From positions 975,745 through 1,039,744 of the forward strand of contig NZ_REFC01000011.1 of the NCBI RefSeq assembly GCF_003688405.1: a DNA stretch of 64,000 nt, in the 5' to 3' direction. The position numbers were made by a program, and so were the translations under genes. Within the stretch, counting starts at the first letter, position 1. Every line of letters begins with the position of its first letter. Shown here in pieces: positions 17,057-27,590 of the stretch. The notes beneath the pieces are model-generated. The model saw nothing but the letters and a program-made list of their open reading frames with translations, was not told the origin of the DNA and did no database searches. Source of the stretch: Ulvibacter antarcticus. GTDB lineage: Bacteria; Bacteroidota; Bacteroidia; Flavobacteriales; Flavobacteriaceae.

Positions 17057-18973
17057 ATGCTAAATATTCACAATCTTTCAGTCTCCTTTCAGGGAGAATA
17101 TTTATTCGAAAAAATTACCTTTCAATTGGGTGCAGGAACCCGCGTTGGTCTGGTAGGTAAAAACGGTGCCGGAAAATCCACACTCCTTAAAATTATTTCC
17201 GGAGAACAGGAATATGATGAGGGCGCTATCGCTACCGATAAGGAAACTTCAATAGGTTTCTTGAAGCAGGATATAGATTTTGAAAAAGGCCGTTCTGTGC
17301 TGCAAGAGTCTTACGAAGCATTCCGCGAAATTAAGAAGTTGGAAAAGCAACTGGAAGAAATTAACACCCAATTAGCCGAGCGTACCGATTATGAAAGTGA
17401 TAGTTATCACGATCTCATGGTAGATCTTAATGAAGTACAACACCAATATGAAATTCACGGAGGATATAACTATCAGGGAGAAACAGAACGTATTCTTCAG
17501 GGACTAGGTTTTCAACGAGCCGATTTTGATAAACTCACCGAAACCTTTTCCGGAGGGTGGCGTATGCGTATTGAGCTGGCAAAATTACTGCTTCAGAACA
17601 ATGACATTCTACTTCTCGATGAGCCAACAAACCACCTGGATATAGAATCTATTCTTTGGTTGGAAGAGTTTTTAAAGAACTACCCTGGCGCAGTTGTGGT
17701 GGTATCTCACGATAAAATGTTCCTTGATAATATTACCAATCGTACTATTGAAATTTCCCTCGGAAAGATCTACGATTATAACAAACCATATACTCAGTAT
17801 TTAGTGCAACGCGGAGAGCTACGTGAGCAGCAATTGGCTTCTCAAAAGAATCAACAAAAGCAAATTGATCAGACCGAAAAACTTATTGAAAAATTTAGAG
17901 CCAAGGCAAGTAAGGCAACAATGGCACAATCGCTTATAAAAAAGCTGGATAAGATCGACCGTATCGAAGTGGATGAAGATGACAACAGTGTGATGACGCT
18001 TCATTTCCCGGTTTCTATTGTTCCTGGAAAGATTGTAATCGAAGGGCATAAGATATCCAAAAGTTATGGTGACAATGATGTTTTAAAAGGCATCGACCTC
18101 GTTGTTGAACGCGATACAAAGTTGGCATTCGTAGGACAAAACGGGCAAGGGAAATCAACCTTAGCAAAGATTATTGTTGATGAAATTCCACATGGAGGTA
18201 CCATGAAACTCGGACATAACGTACAGATTGGGTATTTTGCCCAGAATCAGGCAGATTATTTGGACGGAAGTAAAACCGTGTTAGATACTATGATTGATGC
18301 CGCGAATGAAAAGAACCGTTCTAAAGTTAGAGATATTCTAGGTTCCTTTTTGTTTAGAGGCGAGGAAGTCGATAAATATGTACGTGTATTAAGTGGGGGA
18401 GAGCGAAACCGTTTGGCTCTTGCCAAATTATTGTTGCAACCCTTTAATGTTTTGGTGATGGATGAACCTACCAATCACCTTGATATTAAGTCTAAAAATG
18501 TACTGAAAGCGTCTTTAAAGAAGTTTGAAGGGACTTTATTGTTAGTTTCACACGATAGAGATTTCTTACAAGGCTTAACCAATAAAGTCTACGAATTTAA
18601 GGATCATAAGATCAAAGAATATCTGGGAGATATCGATTACTTTTTGGAACAGCGAAACCTTCAGAATTTGCGGGAGGCTGAAAAGCGTACTGTTATAGCT
18701 TCGGAAGGAAAAGCAAAAGCGTCTTCTAATAAGCAGTCGTATGAAAATCAGAAAAAGCAAAAATCTCTTACCAATAAACTCAGTAAAACAGAAGCTGCCA
18801 TCAACAAATTGGAAAGAGAGATCAAAGCTATTGATGTTGAGCTAGCTGTGAATTACGATAAAACTGTTGCTCAGCCCGACTTTTTTGAGAACTATCAGAA
18901 GAAAAAAGATAAACTTACAAAACTCATGCAAGACTGGGAAGAGGTAACAATGAAGCTCGAAACGCTAGCGTAG
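17057..18973 (+). CDS. ABC-F family ATP-binding protein
   Basis: A soluble ATPase with two ABC domains in one chain and no membrane segments; ABC-F proteins act on the ribosome in translation control or antibiotic protection. The first domain has Walker A G-K-N-G-A-G-K-S-T and signature F-S-G-G-W-R-M-R with L-L-L-D-E-P-T-N-H-L-D. The second has G-Q-N-G-Q-G-K-S-T, L-S-G-G-E-R-N-R and V-M-D-E-P-T-N-H-L-D. The inter-domain linker (about 245-310) is helical and charged, as in this family. A C-terminal coiled coil (about 535-635) resembles Uup-type proteins. The start lies 80 bp from the divergent DUF983 gene. Which ABC-F subgroup it belongs to is not clear. Confidence 0.93.
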   Translation: MLNIHNLSVSFQGEYLFEKITFQLGAGTRVGLVGKNGAGKSTLLKIISGEQEYDEGAIATDKETSIGFLKQDIDFEKGRSVLQESYEAFREIKKLEKQLEEINTQLAERTDYESDSYHDLMVDLNEVQHQYEIHGGYNYQGETERILQGLGFQRADFDKLTETFSGGWRMRIELAKLLLQNNDILLLDEPTNHLDIESILWLEEFLKNYPGAVVVVSHDKMFLDNITNRTIEISLGKIYDYNKPYTQYLVQRGELREQQLASQKNQQKQIDQTEKLIEKFRAKASKATMAQSLIKKLDKIDRIEVDEDDNSVMTLHFPVSIVPGKIVIEGHKISKSYGDNDVLKGIDLVVERDTKLAFVGQNGQGKSTLAKIIVDEIPHGGTMKLGHNVQIGYFAQNQADYLDGSKTVLDTMIDAANEKNRSKVRDILGSFLFRGEEVDKYVRVLSGGERNRLALAKLLLQPFNVLVMDEPTNHLDIKSKNVLKASLKKFEGTLLLVSHDRDFLQGLTNKVYEFKDHKIKEYLGDIDYFLEQRNLQNLREAEKRTVIASEGKAKASSNKQSYENQKKQKSLTNKLSKTEAAINKLEREIKAIDVELAVNYDKTVAQPDFFENYQKKKDKLTKLMQDWEEVTMKLETLA

Positions 18974-19127
18974 TAGCTCCATTCTATTATACATACAACT
19001 TTCATTGAGGCTACGGATCTTTCCGAAGCCACCAGAAAAATCATCCAAATAAATAGGGGGATTACCTCTGTATTGCGTCCTAATAATTTCATAACTTGCT
19101 GAGGCATATCGCTTTATTAGACAAATT

Positions 19128-20855
19128 ATGGAAAACAAAAACACCTTCAAACTCTGTATTACAATGGCAGGCGCTGTCTCGGCAGGCGCTTATACAGCCG
19201 GAGTGCTCGATTATTTAATAGAAACCCTGGACCTTTGGGAACAGGCAAAGCAGAAAAACAGGGACTTAGGGCAAAATCATCCCGATTACGACCATAGCAT
19301 CCCGATACATAATGTGGAGATCGATGTGATAAGCGGCTCGTCTGCCGGAGGTATTTCAGGTACTTTGGCTATGGTTGCGATGGCCGATAAGAATTTTAAA
19401 AGCTACAACCGAAATAATAAAACAGGGGAAAATAACATTTTCTACAAAAGCTGGGTCGATATGGCCGATGATGAGCATAGCGACACATTAGAGAAGCTTT
19501 TAGATGAAGATGATCTGCGGGCAGATGGCGCCGTGAAATCTCTGTTAAATACGCTACCCATCGAAGTTATTGCAGATAGAGCATTAGGAATACGGGAACA
19601 GCGGAAAGTGCCCAATTATGCTTCAGATAGTCTGGATGTGATACTAACTACCACCAATCTTAGAGGTCTCAATTTTATGGTCGATTTCGATACAGATGGC
19701 ACGGATACTTCCAAAGGAACAGTTATTACAAATCACGGCGGATTTCTACGCTACAAATTGATGAATGACAAATATAAGGTGGGAATACCGGAGAACGAGG
19801 AGGATTTATATTACGTTTTAGACATTTCTAAACAAAAGCATCTAGATTATTTGAAGGATGCTACTTTAAGTACTGCCGCCTTTCCTATAGGGCTAAAATC
19901 AAGAAAGCTAAAAATATCTTCAGAATACATAAAACGCTATCCGAAATATCTGTTTAAAAGTGCTAAAGGAATCAGAGCCTTGCTACCGGAAGACGATATT
20001 TATACGTTTAATTCGGTTGATGGAGGGGTTATTAACAACGAGCCTTATGGCATCGGACTAAAAGTACTGCGAGAGAAGCATAAAGAGATTTGTGATAATG
20101 AAAAGTATGCAGTGATTATGATTGACCCATTTCCAAATAAGGATAATGATATTGCCGAAACAGGGGACGGAATTATGGATATAGTAGGAGGTCTTGTTAA
20201 ATCACTTCGGAATCAGGTGATGTTTAATCAGGATGGGATATTGGATGCATTGGATACGAGTGATCGTACCAAGTTTTTAATAGAACCTATGCGGAAAGTA
20301 AAAGTAGGCAACGAATGGGTGCGCCCTAAAAGTGATCTAGCGGCAGCTCCCATTGGAGGTTTCGCCGGATTTTTACATAAGGATCTTCGGAAACACGATT
20401 TTCAGTTAGGAAGAAAAAATTGTCAGACCTTTTTACGATACCATTTTTCACTTCCGGAGGAACAAATAAAAAGTCGACTTGGAACACAACCTTCACCTCG
20501 CTCCATAGAGAGATTTGAGTATTCAAATCCTCCTGGCGATCCCAATGGAAAGAAGTACTACCCAATCATTCCTGATATGCGGGTGCTTCGCAATTTTAAT
20601 GAGCAATTGGATATTGCCAATTACGGAGAAGACGCCAAAATTGAATTGATTCCTTATCCGAAGATTTCATTTGATGATTTCGAGAAGAAGTATAAAAAAC
20701 GAATTAAAAACAGGATTGGCTATCTTGTAAAATATCTGTTTAAATCGAACTTCCTAACCTCGCTGGCGAACTTCCTTTATGTAAAGAAGGCAGGATATAA
20801 TTTCGTTCGGGATACTTTACACGATCAGTTTAAGGAGAATGATCTGTTACAATAA
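19128..20855 (+). CDS. Patatin-like phospholipase family protein
   Basis: A predicted serine acyl hydrolase of 575 residues. The N terminus carries the oxyanion-type segment M-A-G-A-V-S-A-G-A-Y-T-A-G. The nucleophile elbow G-S-S-A-G-G is at 70-75 with S72, and the partner aspartate is D298 in D-G-G-V-I-N-N-E-P, giving the Ser-Asp dyad. No signal peptide is visible, so the protein is probably cytoplasmic or membrane-associated. The C-terminal half is family-specific and the substrate unknown. It precedes a small Cys-rich gene by 10 bp. Confidence 0.88.
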   Translation: MENKNTFKLCITMAGAVSAGAYTAGVLDYLIETLDLWEQAKQKNRDLGQNHPDYDHSIPIHNVEIDVISGSSAGGISGTLAMVAMADKNFKSYNRNNKTGENNIFYKSWVDMADDEHSDTLEKLLDEDDLRADGAVKSLLNTLPIEVIADRALGIREQRKVPNYASDSLDVILTTTNLRGLNFMVDFDTDGTDTSKGTVITNHGGFLRYKLMNDKYKVGIPENEEDLYYVLDISKQKHLDYLKDATLSTAAFPIGLKSRKLKISSEYIKRYPKYLFKSAKGIRALLPEDDIYTFNSVDGGVINNEPYGIGLKVLREKHKEICDNEKYAVIMIDPFPNKDNDIAETGDGIMDIVGGLVKSLRNQVMFNQDGILDALDTSDRTKFLIEPMRKVKVGNEWVRPKSDLAAAPIGGFAGFLHKDLRKHDFQLGRKNCQTFLRYHFSLPEEQIKSRLGTQPSPRSIERFEYSNPPGDPNGKKYYPIIPDMRVLRNFNEQLDIANYGEDAKIELIPYPKISFDDFEKKYKKRIKNRIGYLVKYLFKSNFLTSLANFLYVKKAGYNFVRDTLHDQFKENDLLQ

Positions 20856-20865
20856 AAGATAATAT

Positions 20866-21048
20866 ATGTACGAGCACTTTTTTCAATGTCCCTATTGTTG
20901 GGAAGAGATATCGATGGTACTGGATCCTTCTGTGACTCAGCAAACCTATATTGAAGATTGTGAAGTCTGTTGTAATCCCATAGAAGTTAGCCCGCGTTTT
21001 GAAGGTGGCGAGTTAATAGCTTTCGAATGTAATAACATTGAGCAGTAA
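20866..21048 (+). CDS. CPXCG-motif cysteine-rich small protein
   Basis: A 60-residue protein with two Cys pairs, C-P-Y-C near residue 8 and C-E-V-C-C near 35, spaced as a zinc ribbon, and ending with the conserved F-E-C-N. This matches the small CPXCG-type Cys-rich family found widely in Bacteroidetes and Proteobacteria. It starts 10 bp after the patatin-like gene and is probably co-transcribed. Function is unknown. Confidence 0.85.
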   Translation: MYEHFFQCPYCWEEISMVLDPSVTQQTYIEDCEVCCNPIEVSPRFEGGELIAFECNNIEQ

Positions 21049-21532
21049 GAATAATGTAGGTCATAATCTTGAAAATTAAGACATTTCGACTGCACACAAT
21101 GTGACAAATTGGTATAAATCCTTCTTTTTAGACACCCTCTAATTTAGCTCCTTCCCTCTGAAGGGTAGGTCGGGATGAGATGTTCACGCAAGTTATAAGT
21201 ACAACACATATTACGCTGCAACGGCAACATTTATATAAAAAGATGATGCTTTCGACTATTTTGATTGTCGTCCTACTACACTATAAATGCACGTCAAGCT
21301 TGCCATTCTAATATTCCCAATAGTAAAGTGAGATATAATCGTTTCTATTGTAAAAATAAACTAGTGCCATTTTAACACTATTAACTAAGAATGAACAGTA
21401 AATTTGTTAATTAACGTCTATTTATTTGTGTTTTCGTCCAAATACATTTCAAATCAGATACATAACATGTAGGAAATACTGCACAGGGCATTATAGTCAT
21501 TAACTTTGGGTAACTGACCAATTTAAATTATT
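21049..21532 (+). other. Intergenic region with degenerate repeat and promoter
   Basis: No coding potential is evident in 484 bp. Around 21150-21186 there is a decayed copy of the palindromic element seen at 30382 and 63637 (CTTCCCT, a centre GAAGGG, then GGGATGAGATGTT). At 21501-21508, TAACTTTG fits the TAnnTTTG -7 consensus 24 bp before the next ATG; no -33 TTG is clear. Confidence 0.45.
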
Positions 21533-21889
21533 ATGTCTACCGTATTTAGTTTTTCTGACGATACCATCGGCTTCATTATTGAAGGCGTGGTTGACGATAA
21601 AACTATAGAAAATTTAAAGGAAAGCCTCGCTCTTAAACTTAAGGAATACAACTCCATTAATCTATACCTTGAAGATAGCGGCATCGAAAAGTTTAGACTT
21701 CAATCTGTGGTGACTCGAGCGCTCTTTCCTCTGGAAAATTCTAATAGCTTCGGAAAAGTTGCAATGGTATCAGATCGTCGTTGGATACACTTACTTTCTT
21801 CATTCAATAATTTATTCACACAATGTGAAATAAGGTGTTATACTTCAGAAAATAGGATAGAAGCGATGTCCTGGATTGCATCAAAATAA
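21533..21889 (+). CDS. STAS/SpoIIAA-like domain protein
   Basis: A 118-residue single-domain protein with alternating strands and helices: F-I-I-E-G-V-V-D-D at the first strand, a helix with L-K-E-S-L-A-L-K-L, I-N-L-Y-L-E-D-S-G, and V-A-M-V-S-D-R-R-W near the centre. This pattern, particularly the V-V-S/A-D-R-x-W strand, matches the SpoIIAA-like (STAS/SEC14) family of small stand-alone proteins. A role in membrane or stress responses is known only loosely for the family. It is a single gene with its own -7 element. Confidence 0.75.
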   Translation: MSTVFSFSDDTIGFIIEGVVDDKTIENLKESLALKLKEYNSINLYLEDSGIEKFRLQSVVTRALFPLENSNSFGKVAMVSDRRWIHLLSSFNNLFTQCEIRCYTSENRIEAMSWIASK

Positions 21890-21976
21890 AGTTTCATTTT
21901 TGAAGCGAACTTTTTCGCTAATAACTCTTCAGAATTTAAAAGGAAATTTTCACTTCGTTTATATCAAAGCCCACGC

Positions 21977-23530
21977 TTAGATACCTATAAGACTTTTCTT
22001 TAATGCCTTATCAAGATTCAGCCAGATGTAATTAAAAAACGATTTTGTTTTATCAGGCATAACTTCAACTGTTACCTCGCTGAAATTCGAATTATCTTCT
22101 TTACTGTCATTTTCGATAAAGATATTGGCGATCGCAGAGAAGAGTTTGTTTTTCTTTTTACCATCCTTCCGAAGAATATTTATTTTAAAATTGTCATAGT
22201 TCAATTTAACATCAGAACGCGACATATTTCGATTCCCGTCGGTGGTCATATATACTTTATTCACTTCCCCGCTAAATTGAACACCGAGGTTTGGTTGCAT
22301 AAATGAATTCATATCCTCAGCTGCCAAATGACCCATGTCTATTTTAAAAATGAAATGATCGGAGACGTCATTGACATCAAAGTTCCAATTCACGCTAACA
22401 GGAGTACTCTTCATTAAATTCGCTTGAATAGCAACTTCGGTTTTTACCGGTGCCTGATAGGTATTACTCACATTTTTCATTTGAACATTTAGCTTTTTAA
22501 ATACAATTTCCCCACCCGAATTATCTGCTTTTACTCTCTCGCGATATTTAAGGAATCCATTTTGTATATCTACACTATCGATGGTAAGTTTAAAAGGCAG
22601 CTCTCTTAAAACCCTACTGTATAATCGTTTTGTATTTAAGTTATCCGCTACCAGTTTATCTCGAAAGACTTCAGCCGAAAGGTCTTTAACGCTCACCGCC
22701 GTACTTTTTGTGAAGAGTTCTCTTTGTTCGAAACCAAAATCTAAATTCCGAACATTCAGAGATTCCATGCGTACTGTAAAATGATCTCTTTCCACTGGGA
22801 TTATTTCTGAAAGTTTTTGTTCAGAAACTTTGGTCCAAAGCCTAATATCGTTCGCAACTAACTGATGATCTTTTAGAGCGAAATTATGGGCCGTCAGATT
22901 TTCAAAAGAACTTACCTTCACAAATAACGAATCCGATTTAGCCTCATAATCACTATAGTTTAGAGGAATCCTGTTGGCAAGTGTTTCCGAAGAGATTAGA
23001 ATATCATCAATCTCGACTGTAGCATTTTGCACATACAGTAATTTTTCGTTTTTATCGTTTTCGAAAATAGTGACAGTTGCATTGTCGATACTCAATTCAT
23101 CGATTAGTACAGGTTTTATAAGATCCAGCACCGGAGTTCGAGTACTGTCTTTTACACGATTAAAATGATGCTTAAAATAAGTAATTTCCGATTTGAAAAG
23201 TTTAATGTCTTCTATATGAATTTCATCTGAAAACAGATAATCAAAATAGCTGATATCCTCTATAATGAATTCGGGAACCTTTACAGTTGTGTGAATAGCA
23301 TCGGTTTTGGTATTTTTTATAGCTACGGAAACATTTGCATAGGTAAGGGTGCCGGAAAATATATTGAGAGAAAGCTCGTCATAGGAGACTATGAAGTTGG
23401 ATGGAAGGCGAGAAGCCACAAAGTTTTCGACTTTGTTTTTGATAGTGTAATTGATAAACAAGACAGTAGTCAAAGCAACAACTACAACCGAAGCAATCGC
23501 CCAACTGGAGTAACGAAGTGTTTTCCTCAT
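21977..23530 (-). CDS. AsmA/DUF748-like membrane-anchored protein
   Basis: A 517-residue protein with one N-terminal transmembrane helix (about 10-29, A-S-V-V-V-V-A-L-T-T-V-L-F) and a long beta-rich periplasmic part. After the helix comes S-Y-D-E-L-S-L-N-I-F-S-G-T-L-T-Y-A-N-V, typical of AsmA/DUF748 repeat-groove proteins, in which the first strands describe an initial membrane-proximal layer. Such proteins are linked to lipid transport and outer-membrane homeostasis; assignment to this one is by pattern only. It is convergent with the STAS gene and divergent from the tRNA promoter. Confidence 0.7.
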   Translation of the reverse strand: MRKTLRYSSWAIASVVVVALTTVLFINYTIKNKVENFVASRLPSNFIVSYDELSLNIFSGTLTYANVSVAIKNTKTDAIHTTVKVPEFIIEDISYFDYLFSDEIHIEDIKLFKSEITYFKHHFNRVKDSTRTPVLDLIKPVLIDELSIDNATVTIFENDKNEKLLYVQNATVEIDDILISSETLANRIPLNYSDYEAKSDSLFVKVSSFENLTAHNFALKDHQLVANDIRLWTKVSEQKLSEIIPVERDHFTVRMESLNVRNLDFGFEQRELFTKSTAVSVKDLSAEVFRDKLVADNLNTKRLYSRVLRELPFKLTIDSVDIQNGFLKYRERVKADNSGGEIVFKKLNVQMKNVSNTYQAPVKTEVAIQANLMKSTPVSVNWNFDVNDVSDHFIFKIDMGHLAAEDMNSFMQPNLGVQFSGEVNKVYMTTDGNRNMSRSDVKLNYDNFKINILRKDGKKKNKLFSAIANIFIENDSKEDNSNFSEVTVEVMPDKTKSFFNYIWLNLDKALKKSLIGI

Positions 23531-23604
23531 CAGTTAAAAATAAGCAACAACTTTCTGCCAACGAAATCTTTATGAGTTATTGTTAAATTTTAGCGAAACA
23601 TAGC

Positions 23605-23634
23605 TTGGATAGAATAAAAAGGTTTGTATCTTTG
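23605..23634 (+). promoter_or_regulatory. Promoter of the tRNA-fMet transcript
   Basis: TTG at 23605-23607, 19 bases, then TATCTTTG at 23627-23634, an almost ideal Bacteroidetes promoter. The transcript would start near 23641, about 175 nt before the intact tRNA, and would contain the truncated tRNA copy in its leader. Confidence 0.8.
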
Positions 23635-23703
23635 CAGTCCAAAATAAATCAGTCGGCATTATGAACCGTAAGTTAGAAGCTAAGTTGATTATTTTGGAAG
23701 ATT

Positions 23704-23722
23704 ACATCGCGGGATAGAGCAG
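23704..23722 (+). pseudogene. Truncated 5' copy of tRNA-fMet
   Basis: Nineteen bases (four flanking bases plus the first 15 of the tRNA) are identical to 23813-23831. The copy breaks off in the D-arm and is followed by a REP-like stretch (CCTTCGACTTCGCTCAGG at 23725-23742). It is therefore a non-functional fragment. Confidence 0.85.
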
Positions 23723-23816
23723 CATCCTTCGACTTCGCTCAGGACAAGGTACCTACCGGACTTGAGTAAAGAATAGAGATATAGATAATCGATATTAGTT
23801 GATCATAAATACACAT

Positions 23817-23889
<73 letters not shown>

Positions 23890-23894
23890 CTACG

Positions 23895-23926
23895 AAAACC
23901 TCTTGGGAAACTAAGAGGTTTTTTTA
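23895..23926 (+). terminator. Terminator after tRNA-fMet
   Basis: Arms AAAACCTCTT (23895-23904) and AAGAGGTTTT (23913-23922) are fully complementary, with an 8-base loop and a downstream T tract. Confidence 0.9.
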
Positions 23927-24001
23927 TTTACAGAATTTGAAGGTCTTTTTGGACCAACACATAAGCGCTAAGTTTGTTTTTAAAAGTTCCGATGCTAGCC
24001 T

Positions 24002-25165
24002 TCAAGAAAGTGCCCACTTTTTTTTAAATGAGATGGCGGCCGAAGTGTAACCACCTTCCGTCCCATCAACGAAATGAATGTGATTTTCCTTTCGATCTTG
24101 CACATAACATGACATTATGGAGGCATGAGTGACGTGAATGCCGTATATAATTTGGCCTTTTGTTTCCAATTTATCTAGATATTTAATGAGATTTGTAATT
24201 TGAATTTCGTCACCTTCCATCACTGTATTAATAGATCCGTCTATCATTAATGTATCTGATAGCTGACTTACCTTATTCAGATATTCCCTTCCATCTTTAA
24301 AAAACTTAAAGTAATAGCTTCCTAAACCAGTGATCAGCCAATTTTTAAGCAAATATGCTGCATTGTACTTGCCAATTCTTGCATACATTTCCTTTCTGAT
24401 TTTTGAAATGGTTGTATTGAGGATAAGGCGAGGTGTAGAAATAGGTTGGCGTTCTTCAAAATCGCCAAAGATTTCATGTATTTTTTCAAGTATTGAAGCA
24501 TACACTTTATTATGTTTCGATTCCTCCACACATGAAACTAATAAACAAATAACACGCTTGCTTTCATCCCTAGGTTGAATTTCATCCCAACGACATTCCA
24601 TACCGGTAAGATTTACTCCTTCTGCAGAATTACGTGTTTTATAAGTAGTGGCACCTTTATCTTTAACAAGTCGTTCGGCATAATGTAATCCTGAACCAAC
24701 GACAACCGGAACCGTTAAATAATCGTTCAATCGAATCTTGGCTAGCTTTAATTTCACTTTCTCAGCATAGATTTTTTTTACTGAAACTTCACCTACAAGC
24801 AAATCAAGATCCAGTATTTTTTTTATATGTACTCTATAATTCTCCAATACGGTTAAAACAGATTCGTGTATTTGCTGAGGAATAAGAAACGTGGCTCCGT
24901 CTCCTCCAAAGAAATAGGGTATTTGGTACTTTTTATCTAAGTTTTTAATTTCATTGAGTACAGCAATAATAGCTCCTGCAGCTGCTAGATTTACATCATT
25001 GTGTTGGCCTTGAGAGACCGCTTGAGTAGAACCGGAAATATCTGCTACAACAACATACCAAGTGTCCGGAACCTTCACGAATAAACGTTCATCCGATAAG
25101 AGAGAAGGTAACGCAATGCGATGAGTCGGCAAATTTTGATAAAACCGTTGTGTACTTTTTAGCAT
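24002..25165 (-). CDS. DUF3095 (adenylate-cyclase-like) protein
   Basis: A 387-residue soluble protein. Its N-terminal half resembles the class III nucleotide cyclase fold: V-V-A-D-I-S-G-S-T (a metal-site-like Asp followed by I-S-G-S-T) near residue 40 and F-F-G-G-D-G-A-T-F near 87, as in DUF3095 members. The C-terminal part includes a winged-helix-like segment. Whether it makes a cyclic nucleotide is not known. On the minus strand TAAATTTG (complement of 25185-25192) lies just upstream as a possible -7 element. It is monocistronic, and convergent with the tRNA unit. Confidence 0.82.
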   Translation of the reverse strand: MLKSTQRFYQNLPTHRIALPSLLSDERLFVKVPDTWYVVVADISGSTQAVSQGQHNDVNLAAAGAIIAVLNEIKNLDKKYQIPYFFGGDGATFLIPQQIHESVLTVLENYRVHIKKILDLDLLVGEVSVKKIYAEKVKLKLAKIRLNDYLTVPVVVGSGLHYAERLVKDKGATTYKTRNSAEGVNLTGMECRWDEIQPRDESKRVICLLVSCVEESKHNKVYASILEKIHEIFGDFEERQPISTPRLILNTTISKIRKEMYARIGKYNAAYLLKNWLITGLGSYYFKFFKDGREYLNKVSQLSDTLMIDGSINTVMEGDEIQITNLIKYLDKLETKGQIIYGIHVTHASIMSCYVQDRKENHIHFVDGTEGGYTSAAISFKKKWALS

Positions 25166-25322
25166 AATATTCCTTAAAACTATTCAAATTTATAAAATGC
25201 AACTAGGTCTTACCATCAATTGATAAAAGATTAAGAAAAATTTGTATTTTCTATTGTAAGTCAAATGTATCTAACTAAAAATTGTTCTGTATTGATACTA
25301 AAATGATTTCATAACTTTTCAT

Positions 25323-25500
25323 CCCAGCTTAAACTCTCAACTCCCAACACCCATCACCCAACACCCAACTTCCCACTCCCAACTCCCAACACCCAACTCC
25401 CAACACCCAACTCCCAGCTTCCAACACCCAACTTCCCACTTCCCACTTCCCACTTCCCACTTCCAAATTCCAACACCCAACACCCAACAACCAAACCACG
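25323..25500 (-). repeat. Long heptanucleotide array (CCCAACA / CCCAACT / TCCCACT units)
   Basis: About 25 adjacent 7-base units on the plus strand, mostly CCCAACA, CCCAACT, TCCCACT and TCCAGCT. They change type in blocks but keep the 7-base step. The array touches the stop codon of the FAD/NAD(P) gene at 25501-25503, whose coding strand reads the G-rich version (TTGGGTG, TGGGAAG). Confidence 0.92.
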
Positions 25501-27213
25501 CTACTGCAAGCGATCTGCCACTCCTTCAGCCCAATCTTCGATTCGACTACCAAAACATTCCAAAATGGCATCTACCCCTAGTACGCTTCCCTTACAATTT
25601 CTACCTAGCATAGTTAAAAAGACATTTTCATTCTTTTTGGAAAGAATCACTACTCCATCTTTACGAGTGTCCACTCCTAAATTGGAGGTTACGGGGGAAA
25701 GTAAATCACTATTTTTCAGATTTACAATGAGGCCGCTATCGATTGCCACTAATTTCGGAGCATCTAAAACCGAATCAATCATTACATTATAGGTGTCTTT
25801 ATTCTTTGCTTCGGAAAGCTCCCATCCATTTTCCACACATTTTATGTCGGGATCTCGAGCGTATCTAAGTTCCAGAACACCCTCGTTTGCGAGGGCTATC
25901 AATTGCTCAATACTTTTAACTGGCGGACCGTAAGAATACCGCTTCGTGCTTTCATCTAAAGTAACAATCTTTTCGATCACCTCTTCATCGAGCATACAAT
26001 GAGAAAACAAGGCATACATCGTTGGTTGCAAATGTCGCCAAACCTGCCCTATGCAAAAATCTAGGCTAGGAGCTTCGGTTCCTCTTGCCATGGCAACTGT
26101 TTTCATCATATAATCTACAATAGGAAGTTTTGTGTTTAAAATAAGTGAATGCTCAAAACTCATATCATCTAACCAAGATTCAATGATGTTGCGTATATCC
26201 TGTTCGTCACTTTTAGTAGAAACAAGGGGATGATTTAAAAATATTGCTGCTGCGATTTCACTGAATGCCTTGAGTAAGAAAGTATGATCCTTTGTTTTTT
26301 TATGATCTGTAAGTGATTTGTTAATAGTGTCTCTAAAACCTTGTATTTGAGCATCGGTAGCTTCAAAAAACTGATCTACGTTATTTCCAAGAGGTTTCGG
26401 AACCATTGGTAGCCCATCTAATGAAAATGCAGCGATTTTTCCGACGGAATTATCAGAGGGTATATAAGTAAGCTTATCACCCTTCTCATTAGTTGTAAAT
26501 GACGCTCCTTTTTCCACCGTAAGCATCCGAACCACGTCGATCATGGCCAATCCAAAACCACGTATTGCCACTTTGTGATGTGAGGCTACTTTTGTTTGTA
26601 GGTCTTTGCTGTAAGGATTGTCTATGAGTATATTAGGAGTGTTTTCACAATGTTTTTTCCATTTTTTAATCTGATCGTCATCGTAGGTAGATTGATGTCC
26701 TATGCTTAATAAGCATTCGTCACATTCATAGGTTTTTCCGGTGTCATCGACTAATAGTAATGAATTAGTTTCGGTTCTGATTTCTTTTACTTCAGTCTTA
26801 ATAAGTGTATAAAGTTTTTGAGTTTCTAAAACCTTATAAATTGAATTGAATCGCTCATTAAGGTACCTGCCCATAATATTTCTGGGAGGAAATTGATCAA
26901 CTTCTTCGGAAAGTTTGTGGTTATATTTTTCATCCATCCATTGGATATACGACGGAAATTTAGGAATGGTAAAGCTTTCGAAATCAATCTTCTCTCTTCC
27001 TTCCAGGTTTTTTAGCGCACGGTCGGAAATGTTTGACCAATTAGAATCTACCTGATCCAGTTTCCAAACCTGACCGGCACCGGGATATTTCTCCGGCTCG
27101 AAAATGAGACCACTTACTTCTGGCTGTGAGGTATATTTGGCGAGCGAAGCCATTAAATTTTCTAAACTGGCAAGTCCTCTAGGCCCACAACCAACAATGG
27201 CGATTTTTTTCAT
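25501..27213 (-). CDS. FAD/NAD(P)-binding protein (NAD_binding_9-like)
   Basis: A 570-residue flavoprotein with the dinucleotide motif [10 protein letters not shown] at its start and Y-P-G-A-G-Q-V-W-K near residue 45, as in the FAD-NAD(P)-binding family that includes amidase-like and ornithine monooxygenase-like members. A second nucleotide-binding strand appears at [13 protein letters not shown] near 215-227. No signal peptide. The substrate is unknown. It is a single gene flanked by heptad arrays on both sides. Confidence 0.85.
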   Translation of the reverse strand: MKKIAIVGCGPRGLASLENLMASLAKYTSQPEVSGLIFEPEKYPGAGQVWKLDQVDSNWSNISDRALKNLEGREKIDFESFTIPKFPSYIQWMDEKYNHKLSEEVDQFPPRNIMGRYLNERFNSIYKVLETQKLYTLIKTEVKEIRTETNSLLLVDDTGKTYECDECLLSIGHQSTYDDDQIKKWKKHCENTPNILIDNPYSKDLQTKVASHHKVAIRGFGLAMIDVVRMLTVEKGASFTTNEKGDKLTYIPSDNSVGKIAAFSLDGLPMVPKPLGNNVDQFFEATDAQIQGFRDTINKSLTDHKKTKDHTFLLKAFSEIAAAIFLNHPLVSTKSDEQDIRNIIESWLDDMSFEHSLILNTKLPIVDYMMKTVAMARGTEAPSLDFCIGQVWRHLQPTMYALFSHCMLDEEVIEKIVTLDESTKRYSYGPPVKSIEQLIALANEGVLELRYARDPDIKCVENGWELSEAKNKDTYNVMIDSVLDAPKLVAIDSGLIVNLKNSDLLSPVTSNLGVDTRKDGVVILSKKNENVFLTMLGRNCKGSVLGVDAILECFGSRIEDWAEGVADRLQ

Positions 27214-27406
27214 AGTTATTTATACAAACAGATACTTTTTAATATAATAAAATTAAGTTTATTTATTACTAAAATTGACGCGAGTACTAGAATTCCGAGG
27301 AAAATTTCGAACAATAATGATATATGCTCTTAAGAGGGTATTGAGAAGTCAATATTGAGATTTGAGATTAGAATAATCCTTATCTCTAGTATCTTTTATT
27401 TCCATA

Positions 27407-27587
27407 CCATCACCCAACTCCCAACTCCCAACACCCAACACCCAACTTCCCGCTTCCCACTTCCCACTTCCAACATCCAACATCCAACAACCATCACCCA
27501 TCACCCATCACCCATCACCCAACTTCCCACTTCCTACTTCTCACTTCCCACTTCCAGCTTCCAACTCCCATCACCCAACACCCATTT
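27407..27587. repeat. Heptanucleotide array preceding repeat module A1
   Basis: About 26 seven-base units, mixing CCCAACT, CCCAACA, TCCCACT, CATCCAA, ATCACCC and TCCAGCT blocks. The C-rich strand is the plus strand and the array runs directly into the start of module A1. Confidence 0.9.
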
Positions 27588-27590
27588 TTA

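Noticed and set aside
18965..19150. 61-codon minus-strand open frame before the patatin gene
   Set aside because: It overlaps the patatin start and the ABC-F stop, and the sequence has no support as a protein beyond being open.
25329..25571. An 80-codon open frame with [12 protein letters not shown] repeats
   Set aside because: It is the translation of the heptad array; seven-base units give a 7-residue peptide period and no stop codons by chance.
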